This document shows positions 63,935-64,000 of a stretch of 64,000 nt of DNA, one piece after another. The DNA is from Billgrantia ethanolica (GTDB taxonomy: Bacteria > Pseudomonadota > Gammaproteobacteria > Pseudomonadales > Halomonadaceae), in the NCBI RefSeq assembly GCF_021404305.1, contig NZ_JABFTX010000002.1, forward strand, positions 620,001 through 684,000, given 5' to 3'. Position numbers and translations under genes: made by a program. The stretch's first letter is position 1, and every line of letters begins with the position of its first letter. The notes beneath the pieces were generated by a model. The model did not search any database. It worked only from the letters and a program-made list of their open reading frames with translations, and was not told the DNA's origin.

Positions 63935-64000
63935 TCGCGTCTCGGGGTGCACACATATCAGGGTGGTGTCCGTTTATTCCAAAAAGATCTATTCTTAGAA

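Overview
The window is one contiguous, GC-rich, gene-dense bacterial chromosome segment. The gene set and order (truD-surE-pcm-...-nlpD-rpoS; hexR/zwf-pgl-eda; edd-glk; fused fruB-fruK-fruA with cra) point to a gammaproteobacterium, most likely Halomonas or another member of the Halomonadaceae. That assignment is inference from remembered family resemblance; no database search was run. No tRNA, rRNA, CRISPR array, prophage or recognisable anti-phage system is visible. The only mobile DNA found is a small non-autonomous element.

Layout. (1) 1-5100: the end of an NfeD gene and a stomatin-like partner, a DMT transporter, a SulP anion transporter with a universal stress protein, and a DNA-binding-only ModE regulator. 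(2) 5100-11500: modABC read leftward behind a near-perfect ModE operator, ridA, and a three-gene PhnCDE/selenate-type ABC transporter whose permease is a two-domain fusion. (3) 11500-28600: a sugar-catabolism district. It holds hexR divergent from zwf-pgl-eda; the fructose phosphotransferase operon fruB-fruK-fruA divergent from cra with two Cra-like operators between; a 273-bp IS5-type miniature element; and the operon edd-glk-yeaD-aldo/keto reductase-fructokinase. Upstream of both zwf and edd lies the same 12-bp palindrome form TGTAA-N2-TTACA, probably the HexR operator, tying the two halves of the Entner-Doudoroff pathway into one regulon. (4) 28800-41500: housekeeping: a FemAB-like acyltransferase, ftsB-ispD-ispF-truD-surE-pcm-DUF368-nlpD with many short overlaps, rpoS, tolC, alr and an LpxL-like acyltransferase. 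(5) 41300-53800: a small DUF1328 protein, ettA, a short LOV blue-light receptor, two transporters, a SelT/SelW-like protein, tesA divergent from an ABC exporter pair (ybbA/ybbP-like), an unknown exported protein and glyA.

(6) 53900-61800 is the most distinctive region: a dedicated type I secretion locus. An RTX/cadherin-like protein gene (leftward) has a convincing cyclic di-GMP-I riboswitch in its long, A+T-rich leader. Divergent from it are a PrtD-type ABC exporter and an HlyD-type fusion protein. Convergent with these is a 1000-residue protein built from an exact-length 861-bp tandem duplication (DNRLRE-like plus cadherin-like domain) and a C-terminal propeller-like domain. Neither candidate cargo has an N-terminal signal peptide, which fits type I export. 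No outer-membrane channel is encoded in the locus; the tolC gene at 37447 could serve. The window ends with a beta-CASP metallo-hydrolase and a small DUF2892 membrane protein.

Starts were moved from the longest open frame wherever a ribosome binding site, an overlap with the upstream gene or family length argued for an internal start. All assignments are from reading the sequence and from remembered family motifs.
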